Below are positions 44,128 to 52,244 of a DNA stretch of 64,000 nt, in pieces; the stretch's first letter is position 1, and every line of letters begins with the position of its first letter. This DNA is from F1-60-MAGs104 sp046080505. GTDB lineage: Bacteria > Planctomycetota > Phycisphaerae > Phycisphaerales > SM1A02. The position numbers and the translations under genes are program-made. The notes below the pieces were generated by a model. The model saw only the letters and a list, made by a program, of their open reading frames with translations. It was not told where the DNA came from and did no database searches. Location: the NCBI GenBank assembly GCA_046080505.1, contig JBJTUC010000028.1:62001-126000 (forward strand), written 5' to 3'.

Positions 44128-46362
44128 TCACTTCTCTTGCTCGCGCTCCGCCATGTTCGGCGACGGGGCGACCGTCTGCGCCGCGCGCGAGTCGACGACC
44201 TGCCGTACGGCATCGATGCGCCCTGGCCGAAACTGCCGCAAGGGATCCGCTGCGAAAGACTCGTTGCACATCGCCGCCGCATCGATCGCAGCGCGCGCAT
44301 CATCGATCCGCCCCTGTGCGGCGAGCGCAATGGCAAGACGCAGGTGACTGTCGCAGTGACGGGGGTTTGCCGTGAGAACGGCGCGCAGCGACTGCTCGAG
44401 TCGTACGGCAGCGGCGCGGTCACTCGGTGCCGCATCGAGCGCATCGTGTGCGGCGAGCGATGCAAGCCGAAGTGCCGCGAAGCGGCTCCACGCGGAATCT
44501 GCGGCGAGCGCAGCACCCTCCTGCGCGCTCAACAGAAACTGCTCCTGCTCAATCGGCGATGCCGTGTCGCGCGCGGCGGCAAGCCACTGTTCTGCGGCAC
44601 ACAACGCAAGCGAACGCCTCCGTGGCGAATCCACGGATGCAGCTGCAAGCGCCTGCGCTGCATCGCGCCGCGCTGCCGCGAGTCGTTCACGGGACTGTGC
44701 CTGCGCCGCATCAAAGACTCGCTGTGCTGCGGCAACCGCGATGTCATCCTGCCGCGTGAGCGCCGGTGCGGTCCACACCACGAGCCACAATGCAGCAGCG
44801 GCAGCAAAGGTGGCCCAGGTCGCCGAAGCGATGTTCGACGTACGACGCGGCTCCGCCGCAGTGGTGGCGGGCGCGGCAGCGAGCACCAACCACGCCCACA
44901 GAACGCTTCCCGGGAGCCAGAACACCATGTCGATCTGTCCGTGGGTCGCGACCACGCACGCCGCTGCGACTCCACCCACGGCGACGCCCCTGCGTGCGCG
45001 CTCATCTGCGCTGCCACCCTGCTGCGCTGCCGCCCATGCAGCTGCGACTCCCGCGACCGCGCCCGCGGCTCGCCAGAGCCATGCATCCCCACTGAGCGCA
45101 GGCGCCTCGAACAGCGCCGAAAGGATCACGCCGAACACGACGCTCGCCAACGCGATCTCGCGCACAGTCCTGCCATCGTCGCTCACATTGTTTCGCTGCA
45201 GAACACCCGCGCCACCGTGCCACAGCAGACACAGCATCGCGGCGCCGAGAGCAAACCCGCTCACGCCAAGCGCGGCGGCCCAGTCGGCAAGCGATCCGTG
45301 CGCGCTTGTGACTTCCTCGACAGCACCAGTCGGCCGCATCTGCATGAACGCAGCCTGAAAGCCGGCGGGGCCGACGCCGACGAGCGGCGCATCAACAAGC
45401 GTCCGCACTGCACCCACGAGATATTGCCAGCGGAACAAGAGACTCTGCTCGCCCCAACCTTCGCCGACAAGTGCGCGTGCCACCAGCGCAAGCACAGCCA
45501 CGATCGGCAGGAAGGCAAGCCCGTGCGCCCATCGCTCGGATCGCCGAAGCAGAACGCTCGCCACTGCGCCGACGGCAAGCGCACCAACGCCGCCCTTGGA
45601 ACCGCTGGCCACGACCAGACCTGCGCAGAGCAGCGCCGCCAATGTCAGGAGCGCACGCACCACGACTCGCCCGCCGCGAAGGGCCGCGTTCGCGAGCAGG
45701 GTCGCCGTAGCGGCAGCGACGGTTGCAAAGACGTTTGCAAATCCAAACCAGCCCGTCGCCTCATTCTGCAGGAGTCGCCGCTCGTAGGTCAGCACTTCGG
45801 GCGACTGCGGGAGCCACCCCTGCGCACGCAGGAACAATTCCCTTTGCTGCTCGTAGAACGCCAGTGTCGCTTGATGCTCGACGGTCATCTGCACGAGTCC
45901 ACGGACCGCAAGCGCGACACCAATGCCCGCGAGCGAGGCGAGCAACGCGCGGCGCATCTGCCCCGATCGATCCCGCAGGGAAAATCCGCATACGCCAAGC
46001 GCTGCAGCGATGGACGCGATCCATGTTGTGCAGCGCCACAGCTGTTCCACATCCTGCATCGCATGCGCGGCGGCCACGGCGCAAGGCATCATGCACGCGC
46101 TCGCCATCCACGCCCACCAACGCGGGAGCAGCGCGCGGTCCATGGCGCAGCGCACAAGCAGCCACGCTGCTGCCGCAAATGCGACCGCATCGAGCAGCAC
46201 GCTCTGGGCGGGCGTGGCGCCCACAAACACGGCAGGCTGCTGCGCGGGATCGAGGTCGAACACGGGCAGCGCAGCGAATGCGATCATGCACCGCGCAGCG
46301 GCGACCGCCAAGACGGCGCCGAGCGCCACGCGGTCACTCACAGATGTGACAGGCTGCGACAC
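44128..46362 (-). CDS. O-antigen ligase/polymerase-like membrane protein with TPR-like tail
   Basis: A 744-residue protein with about twelve to fourteen membrane helices in its first 500 residues and an Ala-rich soluble tail (about 530-740) that looks like tetratricopeptide repeats. The Wzy/WaaL-type periplasmic loop is recognisable: PLVGVGPAGFQAAFMQMRP followed by SAHGSLADWAAALG with the conserved His. Such proteins ligate O-antigen or teichuronic-type polymers to lipid A core, or polymerise repeat units. The GTG at 46362 is preferred over ATG 46395 because TACGAT ends nine bases before it and the longer form would overlap the divergent gene. Confidence 0.8.
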   Translation of the reverse strand: MSQPVTSVSDRVALGAVLAVAAARCMIAFAALPVFDLDPAQQPAVFVGATPAQSVLLDAVAFAAAAWLLVRCAMDRALLPRWWAWMASACMMPCAVAAAHAMQDVEQLWRCTTWIASIAAALGVCGFSLRDRSGQMRRALLASLAGIGVALAVRGLVQMTVEHQATLAFYEQQRELFLRAQGWLPQSPEVLTYERRLLQNEATGWFGFANVFATVAAATATLLANAALRGGRVVVRALLTLAALLCAGLVVASGSKGGVGALAVGAVASVLLRRSERWAHGLAFLPIVAVLALVARALVGEGWGEQSLLFRWQYLVGAVRTLVDAPLVGVGPAGFQAAFMQMRPTGAVEEVTSAHGSLADWAAALGVSGFALGAAMLCLLWHGGAGVLQRNNVSDDGRTVREIALASVVFGVILSALFEAPALSGDAWLWRAAGAVAGVAAAWAAAQQGGSADERARRGVAVGGVAAACVVATHGQIDMVFWLPGSVLWAWLVLAAAPATTAAEPRRTSNIASATWATFAAAAALWLVVWTAPALTRQDDIAVAAAQRVFDAAQAQSRERLAAARRDAAQALAAASVDSPRRRSLALCAAEQWLAAARDTASPIEQEQFLLSAQEGAALAADSAWSRFAALRLASLAAHDALDAAPSDRAAAVRLEQSLRAVLTANPRHCDSHLRLAIALAAQGRIDDARAAIDAAAMCNESFAADPLRQFRPGRIDAVRQVVDSRAAQTVAPSPNMAEREQEK

Positions 46363-46370
46363 GCGGCTGC

Positions 46371-46377
46371 TATCGTA
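46371..46377. promoter_or_regulatory. Almost fully overlapping bidirectional -10 box (O-antigen ligase / LOG gene)
   Basis: TATCGTA reads TATCGT on the plus strand (46371-46376), ending 6 nt before the LOG ATG, and TACGAT on the minus strand (46377 to 46372), ending 9 nt before the ligase GTG. Both genes would be served by one open complex site, and both messages would be leaderless. Inferred. Confidence 0.45.
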
Positions 46378-46382
46378 GGGAA

Positions 46383-47015
46383 ATGGAGGACGCATCCTCG
46401 CGACCCGCGGTCACGGTCTACTGTGCCAGCGCGCGCGGCGTCGATGCGGCTCATCTCGCCGCCGCTGCCGCGTTCGGGCGTGCTCTTGCCCAGTCGAACT
46501 TCAATCTCGTCTACGGCGGTGGTGGCATCGGCCTGATGGGCGAGCTCGCACGCTCCGCGCAGCGGCATGGCGCGCATGTCACGGGCATCATCACCGAGCA
46601 ATTTCTGGCGCTCGAACAGGGCTGGACGGGCTGCGACGAGTTGGTCGTCGTCGGATCCATGCGCGAACGGAAGCAGCGCATGGAGGACCTCGGCAGCGCC
46701 TTTGCCGTACTTGCCGGCGGACTCGGCACATGGGAGGAGTTCTTCGAAACGCTCGTGGGCCGCGTCATCGGACGCCATGCCAAGCCGATCGGCATACTCA
46801 ACACGAATGGGTTTGCGGTGCCGTTGCGTCAACTGATCGCGCATGGCGTCGAACAAGGCTTCGTGCGTGACGCGGCGCTCGATCTCCTGGTCGTGCATGA
46901 TGAGCCAGCGGGTTTGGTGGAACAGCTTGCGCGCGCGCTTGCGGTGACTGATCCGACCCCCCACGATCCGCAGCGGATGCTGCCGATGCACGGGCCACAG
47001 GAGGGGCGCAGATGA
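46383..47015 (+). CDS. LOG-family protein (TIGR00730)
   Basis: A 210-residue LOG-family protein. The nucleotide-binding motifs are VYGGGGIGLMGELA and AGGLGTWEEFFE, where the usual PGGxGTxxE has Ala for Pro. MRERKQRM carries the conserved Arg. The family are cytokinin riboside 5'-monophosphate phosphoribohydrolases or, in bacteria, broader purine/pyrimidine nucleotide N-glycosidases. The ATG at 46383 immediately follows a TATCGT box. Its stop overlaps the lpxI start by four bases (ATGA), so it heads a coupled group of genes. Confidence 0.9.
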   Translation: MEDASSRPAVTVYCASARGVDAAHLAAAAAFGRALAQSNFNLVYGGGGIGLMGELARSAQRHGAHVTGIITEQFLALEQGWTGCDELVVVGSMRERKQRMEDLGSAFAVLAGGLGTWEEFFETLVGRVIGRHAKPIGILNTNGFAVPLRQLIAHGVEQGFVRDAALDLLVVHDEPAGLVEQLARALAVTDPTPHDPQRMLPMHGPQEGRR

Positions 47016-47911
47016 ACGCCCCCACTGCCGACACGAGCGCTTGTGGAGGAGCATTGGGCGCGCCCATCGGTTTGATTGCTGGAAGCGGCGTGCTGCCACT
47101 GCTCGTGGCGCGGGGCATTCGGGCGGCAGGTCACCGCGTTGCGTGCATCGGGCTGCACGATCACTTCCACGCCGACCTGCCCAGTCAGTGCGACACGTTT
47201 CACCGCGCAGGCGTTCTACAAATCGGGCGTTGGATTCGCCTGATGCGTGCAGCCGGAGCGCGAGACGCAGTCATGGTCGGGCGTGTGAAGAAGGCCACGA
47301 TGTACCGACCGCTGCAACTCCTTCGCCAAATGCCCGACCTGCGGACCGTGCTGCTCTACTATCAGCGGCTTCGGTTCGATCGGCGAAGTCCCGCACTCCT
47401 TGCGGCGGTCGCCGACGAACTCGCATCATCGGGCGTGCATCTGATGGACTCCACCCGCTTCATTCCAGATCACATCGCCTGCGAGGGCATCATGGGACGC
47501 ACGGCGCCATCCGCCGCGCAGCAGCGAGACATCGACTTTGGCTGGCCGATCCTTTGCTCGGTGGCGAACCTTGGCATCGGACAGGCGATCACCGTTCGCG
47601 ACTGCGATGTGATCGCCGTCGAGGCGATGGAGGGCACCGATGCGACCATCGATCGCACCGCCGTGATCTGCAAGCGCGTTGGTTGGACGATGCTGAAGAC
47701 GACGCACGTAAGCCATGACTTGCGCGCCGATGTGCCCACGGTCGGTGTGCAGACGGTGGAACGCATCGCCGCTGCGGGAGGCCGCGTGCTGGCGCTCGGA
47801 GCGGGCCGAGTCATCATGCTTGAACGCGACCGTGTTATCGCCGCGGCAGACCGCCTTGGCGTGGCGATCATCGGCATCCGTGGCGCTGCGCACGATCCGA
47901 AACTGCCGTGA
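47012..47911 (+). CDS. lpxI: UDP-2,3-diacylglucosamine diphosphatase LpxI
   Basis: LpxI hydrolyses UDP-2,3-diacylglucosamine to lipid X in lipid A synthesis, replacing LpxH. The 299-residue protein shows the family features IGLIAGSGVLPLLVARGIRAAGH, VGRVKK, DIDFGWPILCSVANLGIGQAI, the conserved EAMEGTDATIDR and AGGRVLALGAGRVIMLER. It has a normal length. It overlaps the LOG gene and the TlyA-like gene (ATGA and GTGA). Its presence indicates that the organism makes lipid A, in line with the ligase and Lol genes nearby. Confidence 0.95.
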   Translation: MNAPTADTSACGGALGAPIGLIAGSGVLPLLVARGIRAAGHRVACIGLHDHFHADLPSQCDTFHRAGVLQIGRWIRLMRAAGARDAVMVGRVKKATMYRPLQLLRQMPDLRTVLLYYQRLRFDRRSPALLAAVADELASSGVHLMDSTRFIPDHIACEGIMGRTAPSAAQQRDIDFGWPILCSVANLGIGQAITVRDCDVIAVEAMEGTDATIDRTAVICKRVGWTMLKTTHVSHDLRADVPTVGVQTVERIAAAGGRVLALGAGRVIMLERDRVIAAADRLGVAIIGIRGAAHDPKLP

Positions 47912-48486
47912 GCGACCCGCTGCCTGTTCGCTTCGTCTCGCGTGCGGGCTTCAAGTTGCATCATGCGCTCGAGACCTTCGGCGTTCGCGTGGATGGGCTC
48001 GACTGCGCAGATTTCGGCTGCAACGCGGGGGGTTTTACGGATTGCCTGCTGCAGCGCGGCGCTCGCCGCGTGGCGGCGATTGATACGGGCTACGGCATGC
48101 TCGATTGGCGCCTGCGCAACGACTCCCGCGTCGAAGTACAGGAACGCACGAACGCGCTGCACGCGCCTGCACCGAAGGGCGGCGTCGATCTCGTCGTGAT
48201 GGACCTTGCCTGGACATGCCAGCGTCACTCGGTACCCGCGGCACTGCGATGGCTACGCCCGAATGGCCGCATCATTACGCTCATCAAACCGCACTACGAG
48301 TCGCAGGGCAGTGAACGAAAGGCGCTCGTGAAGGGCGCACTACCGCCTGAAGTCGCGGCGGCAGTCATTGCGCGCGTTCTTGATTCGATGCCGGAACTCG
48401 GTGCGCAGGTGCTCGCGGATTCGCCGAGCCCGCTCATGGGCGGAGGCGGCAACAGCGAACACCTTGCACTTCTGTCGAAGTGCTGA
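47908..48486 (+). CDS. TlyA-like rRNA methyltransferase domain lacking the S4 domain
   Basis: A 192-residue FtsJ-fold methyltransferase. VSRAGFKLHHALETFGVRVDG, DFGCNAGGFTDCLLQ and DTGYGMLDWRLRND correspond closely to the core of TlyA (2'-O-methylation of 16S and 23S rRNA), and LIKPHYES matches LVKPQFE. The N-terminal S4 domain of TlyA, some 60 residues, is absent. The GTG start overlaps the lpxI stop (GTGA). It may need a partner for rRNA binding or act on a different RNA. The catalytic core is intact. Confidence 0.8.
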   Translation: MSDPLPVRFVSRAGFKLHHALETFGVRVDGLDCADFGCNAGGFTDCLLQRGARRVAAIDTGYGMLDWRLRNDSRVEVQERTNALHAPAPKGGVDLVVMDLAWTCQRHSVPAALRWLRPNGRIITLIKPHYESQGSERKALVKGALPPEVAAAVIARVLDSMPELGAQVLADSPSPLMGGGGNSEHLALLSKC

Positions 48487-48571
48487 GTGCCTCCGCCGAA
48501 GGTGGCATTTTGCTCGATGAAATCGCAGCGTTTTTACGACCGATTCGCCACCGCAAGGCGACAATTTCGGA

Positions 48572-48577
48572 TAGGAT
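48572..48577 (+). promoter_or_regulatory. Predicted gyrA -10 box
   Basis: TAGGAT ends 12 nt before the GTG start at 48590, in the only gap (about 100 nt) of this gene run. No clear -35 is seen. Confidence 0.4.
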
Positions 48578-48589
48578 TTCGGGCTTCCC

Positions 48590-51265
48590 GTGAGCAGCGC
48601 GAACCCCCCTTCTCCCGACCCGTCGTCCACGCTCGGACTGGTGATCGACAAGACGATCGACCGTGAACTTCATGAGTCGTACCTCGTCTACGCGATGAGC
48701 ACGATCATGGATCGCGCGCTCCCTGATGTGCGCGATGGACTGAAGCCTTCGCAGCGGCGCATCCTCGTCGCGATGAATGATCTCAACCTGACTCCCGGGC
48801 GAAAGCAGATCAAGTGCGCGAAGATCTGCGGCGACACGAGCGGCAACTATCACCCGCACGGTGAGTCGGTCATCTACCCCACGCTCGTGAACCTTGGGCA
48901 GGCATGGAAAACCCGCGCGCTGCTCGTCGACAAGCAGGGCAACTTCGGATCCATCGAAGGCGATCCGCCCGCCGCGATGCGTTACACCGAGGCGCGCATG
49001 ACAGGCGTGGCGGTGGCGATGCTCGAGGATCTCGACAAGGGAACCGTCGATTTCCGCCCGAATTACGACGATCGGCTCATGGAGCCCATCGTGCTCCCCG
49101 GCAAGTTCCCAAATCTTCTTGTGAACGGTTCCTCGGGCATTGCCGTCGGCATGGCAAGTTCGATGGCACCGCACAATCTCACCGAGATCGCGAACGCCAT
49201 CGCGGCGACGATCGACAATCCGTCGATCGGCCTCGAAGGGCTCATGGCGATCGTGCAGGGACCAGACTTCCCGACGGGCGGAACGATCGTGGGACGGCGA
49301 GGCATCATCGAGGCATATGCGACCGGTCGCGGTCGCCTGACGGTCCGCGGCAAGGTGCGCCACGAGACGCGCGATGGACGCGCGGTGCTCGTGATCGAGG
49401 AGATTCCGTACCAAGTCGTGCAGAGCGCGCTGATCGAGAAGATCGTCGAAGCGAAGAAAGAAGACCGCATCCCCGACATCTCCGATGTGCGGAACCATAG
49501 CGGGCGCGACGCGCAAACTCGCATTCTGGTGGTGCTGCGCAAGGGAGCGGATCCTGCGGTGGTGGAGCGACAACTCTACGAGTTCACGCCGCTGCAGACC
49601 ACCTACAGCATCATGAACATCACGCTCGTGAACGGTCAGCCGAGAACGCTGCCGTTCACCAGCTTGATCGGCTGCTACATCGATCACCGACGCGATGTGA
49701 TTCGCCGCCGCACCGAGTTTTTGCTGCGGCAGGCGCGTCAACAAGCGCACAAGCTCGAGGGCTTGGTGTACGCCGTGTGCGACATAGATGCGGTGATCGC
49801 GATCATCCGTGGCTCGCGCACACGCGAAGAGGCGATCGAGGCGCTCCTCGCGCGCGCGTTCCGAATCGCACCCGACCATCCGAACGCTCCGCTCGTTCCC
49901 CAGCGAATCGCCGAGGCATCGCGGCGCGGCGACGGCGCACGACTGACGCGCGTGCAGGCAGAGGCGATCGGTGCGCTGCGCTTGATCCAACTCGTTGGAC
50001 TCGAGATCGAGCGGCTTGCGCGGGAGTTCACCGAACTGCTCGCAGAGATTGACCGCCTCGAGGCGCTCTTGGCGGACGACAGGCTGATCTTGCAGATCAT
50101 CCGAGCTGATGTGCTGCAGTTGGCGGAACGCTTCGGCGACGCGCGCCGAACCACCATCGAAGCGGGCGAAGCGGACGACTTCAACCTTGCGGAACTCATC
50201 CAGGAGCATGACGTGGCGGTCACCGTCTCGCATGAGGGGTTCGTGAAAAGGCTGCCCGTGGACACCTTCCGCACGCAGGGGCGCGGAGGCGTGGGCATTC
50301 GAGGGTCCGACGCGAAGGATGGCGACTACATCGAGCGGGTCTTCATCGCGAGCACCCACGACGACCTGCTGTGCTTCACGAACACGGGACGCGTCTACCG
50401 CACGAAGGTTTGGCAGATTCCTGAAATGTCTCGCACCTCCAAGGGGCGCTCCGTGCAGAATGTGATCGAACTGAAGGCGGGCGAGCGCGTGGTGGCCTAC
50501 CTGCCGATCCGCGACTTCGAAGCGCGCGAGGACTACCTCTTCTTCGCAAGCGCAAACGGGCGTGTGAAGCGTTCCTCCTTGAAGGACTACCGCAATGTCC
50601 ACCGCAGCGGCATCATCGCCGTCAGACTCAACGAGGGCGACCGGCTTGTGAACGTCGTCGAGACATCGGGGCAGGATCACATTCTGCTCGCAACGGCTGA
50701 GGGCATGGCGATCCGCTTCGATGAGAACGATGCGCGCGTCATGGGGCGCGATACGGCGGGCGTGGCAGGGATCGACCTTGCCGACGGCGATGAGCTCGTC
50801 GGACTTGTTCGCTGCGACGACACGGCTCAGTTGTTTACCTGCACCGAGCATGGCTTCGGCAAGCGAACGGATATGACCGAGTACCTCGTCCATCAGGATG
50901 ACGGACAGACTCGCGCGCAGTCGCGCGGCGGCAAGGGACGAATTGACATCAAGACAGATGAACGCAATGGGCGGGTCGTCGCGGTGCATCCGATTCACGA
51001 AGATGACGATCTGATGTTCGTTTCGAAGGGCGGCATGGTGGTTCGAATTCGTGCCGCCGATGTGCGGCTTGTCGGCCGCAACACGCTCGGAGTTCGCGTG
51101 GTCAAGTTGCAGGACGACGATGCCCTCGTGGGGGCGGCGCGCTTCGACCGCGCAGATGAGCCGTCGCAGGAGGCGAATACGGCGTCCGAGGGGGCTTTGG
51201 CGGACACCCCAACCGAGGGCGCGCCCGCGCCAAAGGGGGATACTCCATCGGCCAACGGAGCGTGA
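48590..51265 (+). CDS. gyrA: DNA gyrase subunit A
   Basis: The breakage-reunion subunit of gyrase, 891 residues. The catalytic Tyr132 is in AAMRYTEARM. The winged-helix region DGLKPSQRRILVAM and the GDTSGNYHPHGE segment precede it. The C-terminal beta-pinwheel (about 540-860) contains a GyrA-box-like QSRGGKG (consensus QRRGGRG), which supports gyrase over topoisomerase IV. The quinolone-resistance region has HPHGE with Thr-Ser before it, which looks like the usual sensitive arrangement, but this cannot be judged from one sequence. The tail is acidic and Pro/Ala-rich. GTG start. gyrB is not in the window. Confidence 0.93.
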   Translation: MSSANPPSPDPSSTLGLVIDKTIDRELHESYLVYAMSTIMDRALPDVRDGLKPSQRRILVAMNDLNLTPGRKQIKCAKICGDTSGNYHPHGESVIYPTLVNLGQAWKTRALLVDKQGNFGSIEGDPPAAMRYTEARMTGVAVAMLEDLDKGTVDFRPNYDDRLMEPIVLPGKFPNLLVNGSSGIAVGMASSMAPHNLTEIANAIAATIDNPSIGLEGLMAIVQGPDFPTGGTIVGRRGIIEAYATGRGRLTVRGKVRHETRDGRAVLVIEEIPYQVVQSALIEKIVEAKKEDRIPDISDVRNHSGRDAQTRILVVLRKGADPAVVERQLYEFTPLQTTYSIMNITLVNGQPRTLPFTSLIGCYIDHRRDVIRRRTEFLLRQARQQAHKLEGLVYAVCDIDAVIAIIRGSRTREEAIEALLARAFRIAPDHPNAPLVPQRIAEASRRGDGARLTRVQAEAIGALRLIQLVGLEIERLAREFTELLAEIDRLEALLADDRLILQIIRADVLQLAERFGDARRTTIEAGEADDFNLAELIQEHDVAVTVSHEGFVKRLPVDTFRTQGRGGVGIRGSDAKDGDYIERVFIASTHDDLLCFTNTGRVYRTKVWQIPEMSRTSKGRSVQNVIELKAGERVVAYLPIRDFEAREDYLFFASANGRVKRSSLKDYRNVHRSGIIAVRLNEGDRLVNVVETSGQDHILLATAEGMAIRFDENDARVMGRDTAGVAGIDLADGDELVGLVRCDDTAQLFTCTEHGFGKRTDMTEYLVHQDDGQTRAQSRGGKGRIDIKTDERNGRVVAVHPIHEDDDLMFVSKGGMVVRIRAADVRLVGRNTLGVRVVKLQDDDALVGAARFDRADEPSQEANTASEGALADTPTEGAPAPKGDTPSANGA

Positions 51266-51302
51266 CTCGAGCCGGGTGTTGAGTACGAATGGGCTTGGGT
51301 GG

Positions 51303-51308
51303 TAGGCT
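51303..51308 (+). promoter_or_regulatory. Predicted STAS-exbD-tonB -10 box
   Basis: TAGGCT ends 6 nt before the ATG at 51315; no Shine-Dalgarno lies between. Predicts a leaderless mRNA for the STAS gene. Confidence 0.35.
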
Positions 51309-51314
51309 CGGCGC

Positions 51315-51653
51315 ATGGCGCTCAATGAATGGTCGGACACTGTCCTTGTTGGCGAGTTGTCGGACGAACCTGGTCTCACCGACGATCTACACCTCGTGCT
51401 TCAGCGGGCGGAGGGCAAGTCGAAGGACTTCCATGTGATCCTCGACTTCTCGAGCGTCACCTATCTCAACTCCTCCAATCTCGCGCAGCTCCTGCAGCTT
51501 CGGAAGGTGCTCGCGACATCGAAGTGCACGCTGCATCTGTGTGGCGTCAAGGATGGTGTGTGGAGTATTCTTCTGATGACAGGGCTCGATCGGCTCTTCA
51601 AGTTCACGGACGACCTGCCTACGGCTCTCGCTGCGGCGCAAATGGGCGCCTAA
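51315..51653 (+). CDS. STAS-domain (anti-sigma factor antagonist-like) protein
   Basis: A 112-residue single STAS domain. The phospho-site region VTYLNSSNLAQLLQL aligns with the DSSGLG block of SpoIIAA-like proteins, with Ser53 or Ser54 in the position of the phosphorylated serine and Asn in place of the usual Asp and Gly. The rest (LRKVLATSKCTLHLCGVKDGVWSILLMTGLDRLF) fits the fold. STAS proteins bind kinase/anti-sigma partners; none is nearby. The following exbD and tonB suggest it may influence envelope energisation, but that is context only. Confidence 0.85.
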   Translation: MALNEWSDTVLVGELSDEPGLTDDLHLVLQRAEGKSKDFHVILDFSSVTYLNSSNLAQLLQLRKVLATSKCTLHLCGVKDGVWSILLMTGLDRLFKFTDDLPTALAAAQMGA

Positions 51654-51701
51654 TCACCCCAAACTCTCCCGCTCACGCCTGAGCGCGAACCCATCCGCTC
51701 C

Positions 51702-52244
51702 ATGCGCATCCGCCGAACAGCACACGAACCGCGGATCGAACTCATCCCGCTCATCGACGTGATGATGTTTCTGCTGTCGTTCTTCATTTACTCGCAGGCG
51801 CTCGCTGTGCGCGTCAGCGTCATCCCGATGGAACTGCGCAAGTTCCAGAGTGGACAGGCTGCAAAGCCCGCGCCAGCAGCCACCATTTCGATCGCGCTCG
51901 ACGGCAAACTCTTTTACAACCGCGTGCCCTGCGCGCTTGCGGAGCTTGCAGGGCGCGTTGCCGAGTCGAAGCAGGAAGATCCCAAGACGGTCATTTACAT
52001 CGCCGTTGCGGATGGTCAAGGAACGATTGACCGCGCGCCGCTGATGCAGGCGGTCTGGGACAAACTGCGCGGCTGCGGACTCTCGGTCAACTTCGTGGGC
52101 AAACCCATGGATTCTGATGACAAGTCGCCGTCGACCACGCCGCCTGTCTCTCCATCTGCACCACCGCCGAGCGGGCCGGCGGCACCCACTGCGGCACCCA
52201 CTGCGGCACCCTCTGCGGCACCCTCTGCGGCACCCGCCCCGTGA
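51702..52244 (+). CDS. ExbD/TolR-family biopolymer transport protein
   Basis: A 180-residue protein with a single N-terminal membrane helix, ELIPLIDVMMFLLSFFIYSQAL, carrying the conserved Asp used for proton-motive-force coupling. A periplasmic domain follows (about 50-140), then an Ala/Pro tail made of AAPT/AAPS repeats from four 12-bp DNA repeats. With ExbB/TolQ and TonB or TolA, such proteins energise outer-membrane processes. No ExbB-like gene is in the window. The stop overlaps the GTG of the tonB-like gene (GTGA). Confidence 0.88.
   Translation: MRIRRTAHEPRIELIPLIDVMMFLLSFFIYSQALAVRVSVIPMELRKFQSGQAAKPAPAATISIALDGKLFYNRVPCALAELAGRVAESKQEDPKTVIYIAVADGQGTIDRAPLMQAVWDKLRGCGLSVNFVGKPMDSDDKSPSTTPPVSPSAPPPSGPAAPTAAPTAAPSAAPSAAPAP
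52179..52238 (+). repeat. 12-bp tandem repeats in the 3' end of exbD
   Basis: GCGGCACCCACT occurs twice (52179-52202) and GCGGCACCCTCT twice (52203-52226), followed by a degenerate fifth unit. They encode AAPT and AAPS in the C-terminal tail. Because the unit is 12 bp, copy-number change would alter length without shifting the frame. Confidence 0.85.

Noticed and set aside
43957..46536. An 859-codon open frame on the plus strand opposite the O-antigen ligase gene
   Set aside because: It is antisense to a well-supported membrane protein; the Arg/Ala/Pro-rich translation is the usual shadow frame of GC-rich DNA.
48434..51379. A 981-codon open frame on the minus strand opposite gyrA
   Set aside because: gyrA on the plus strand has all family motifs. 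The antisense translation has no recognisable domain and results from strong codon bias.
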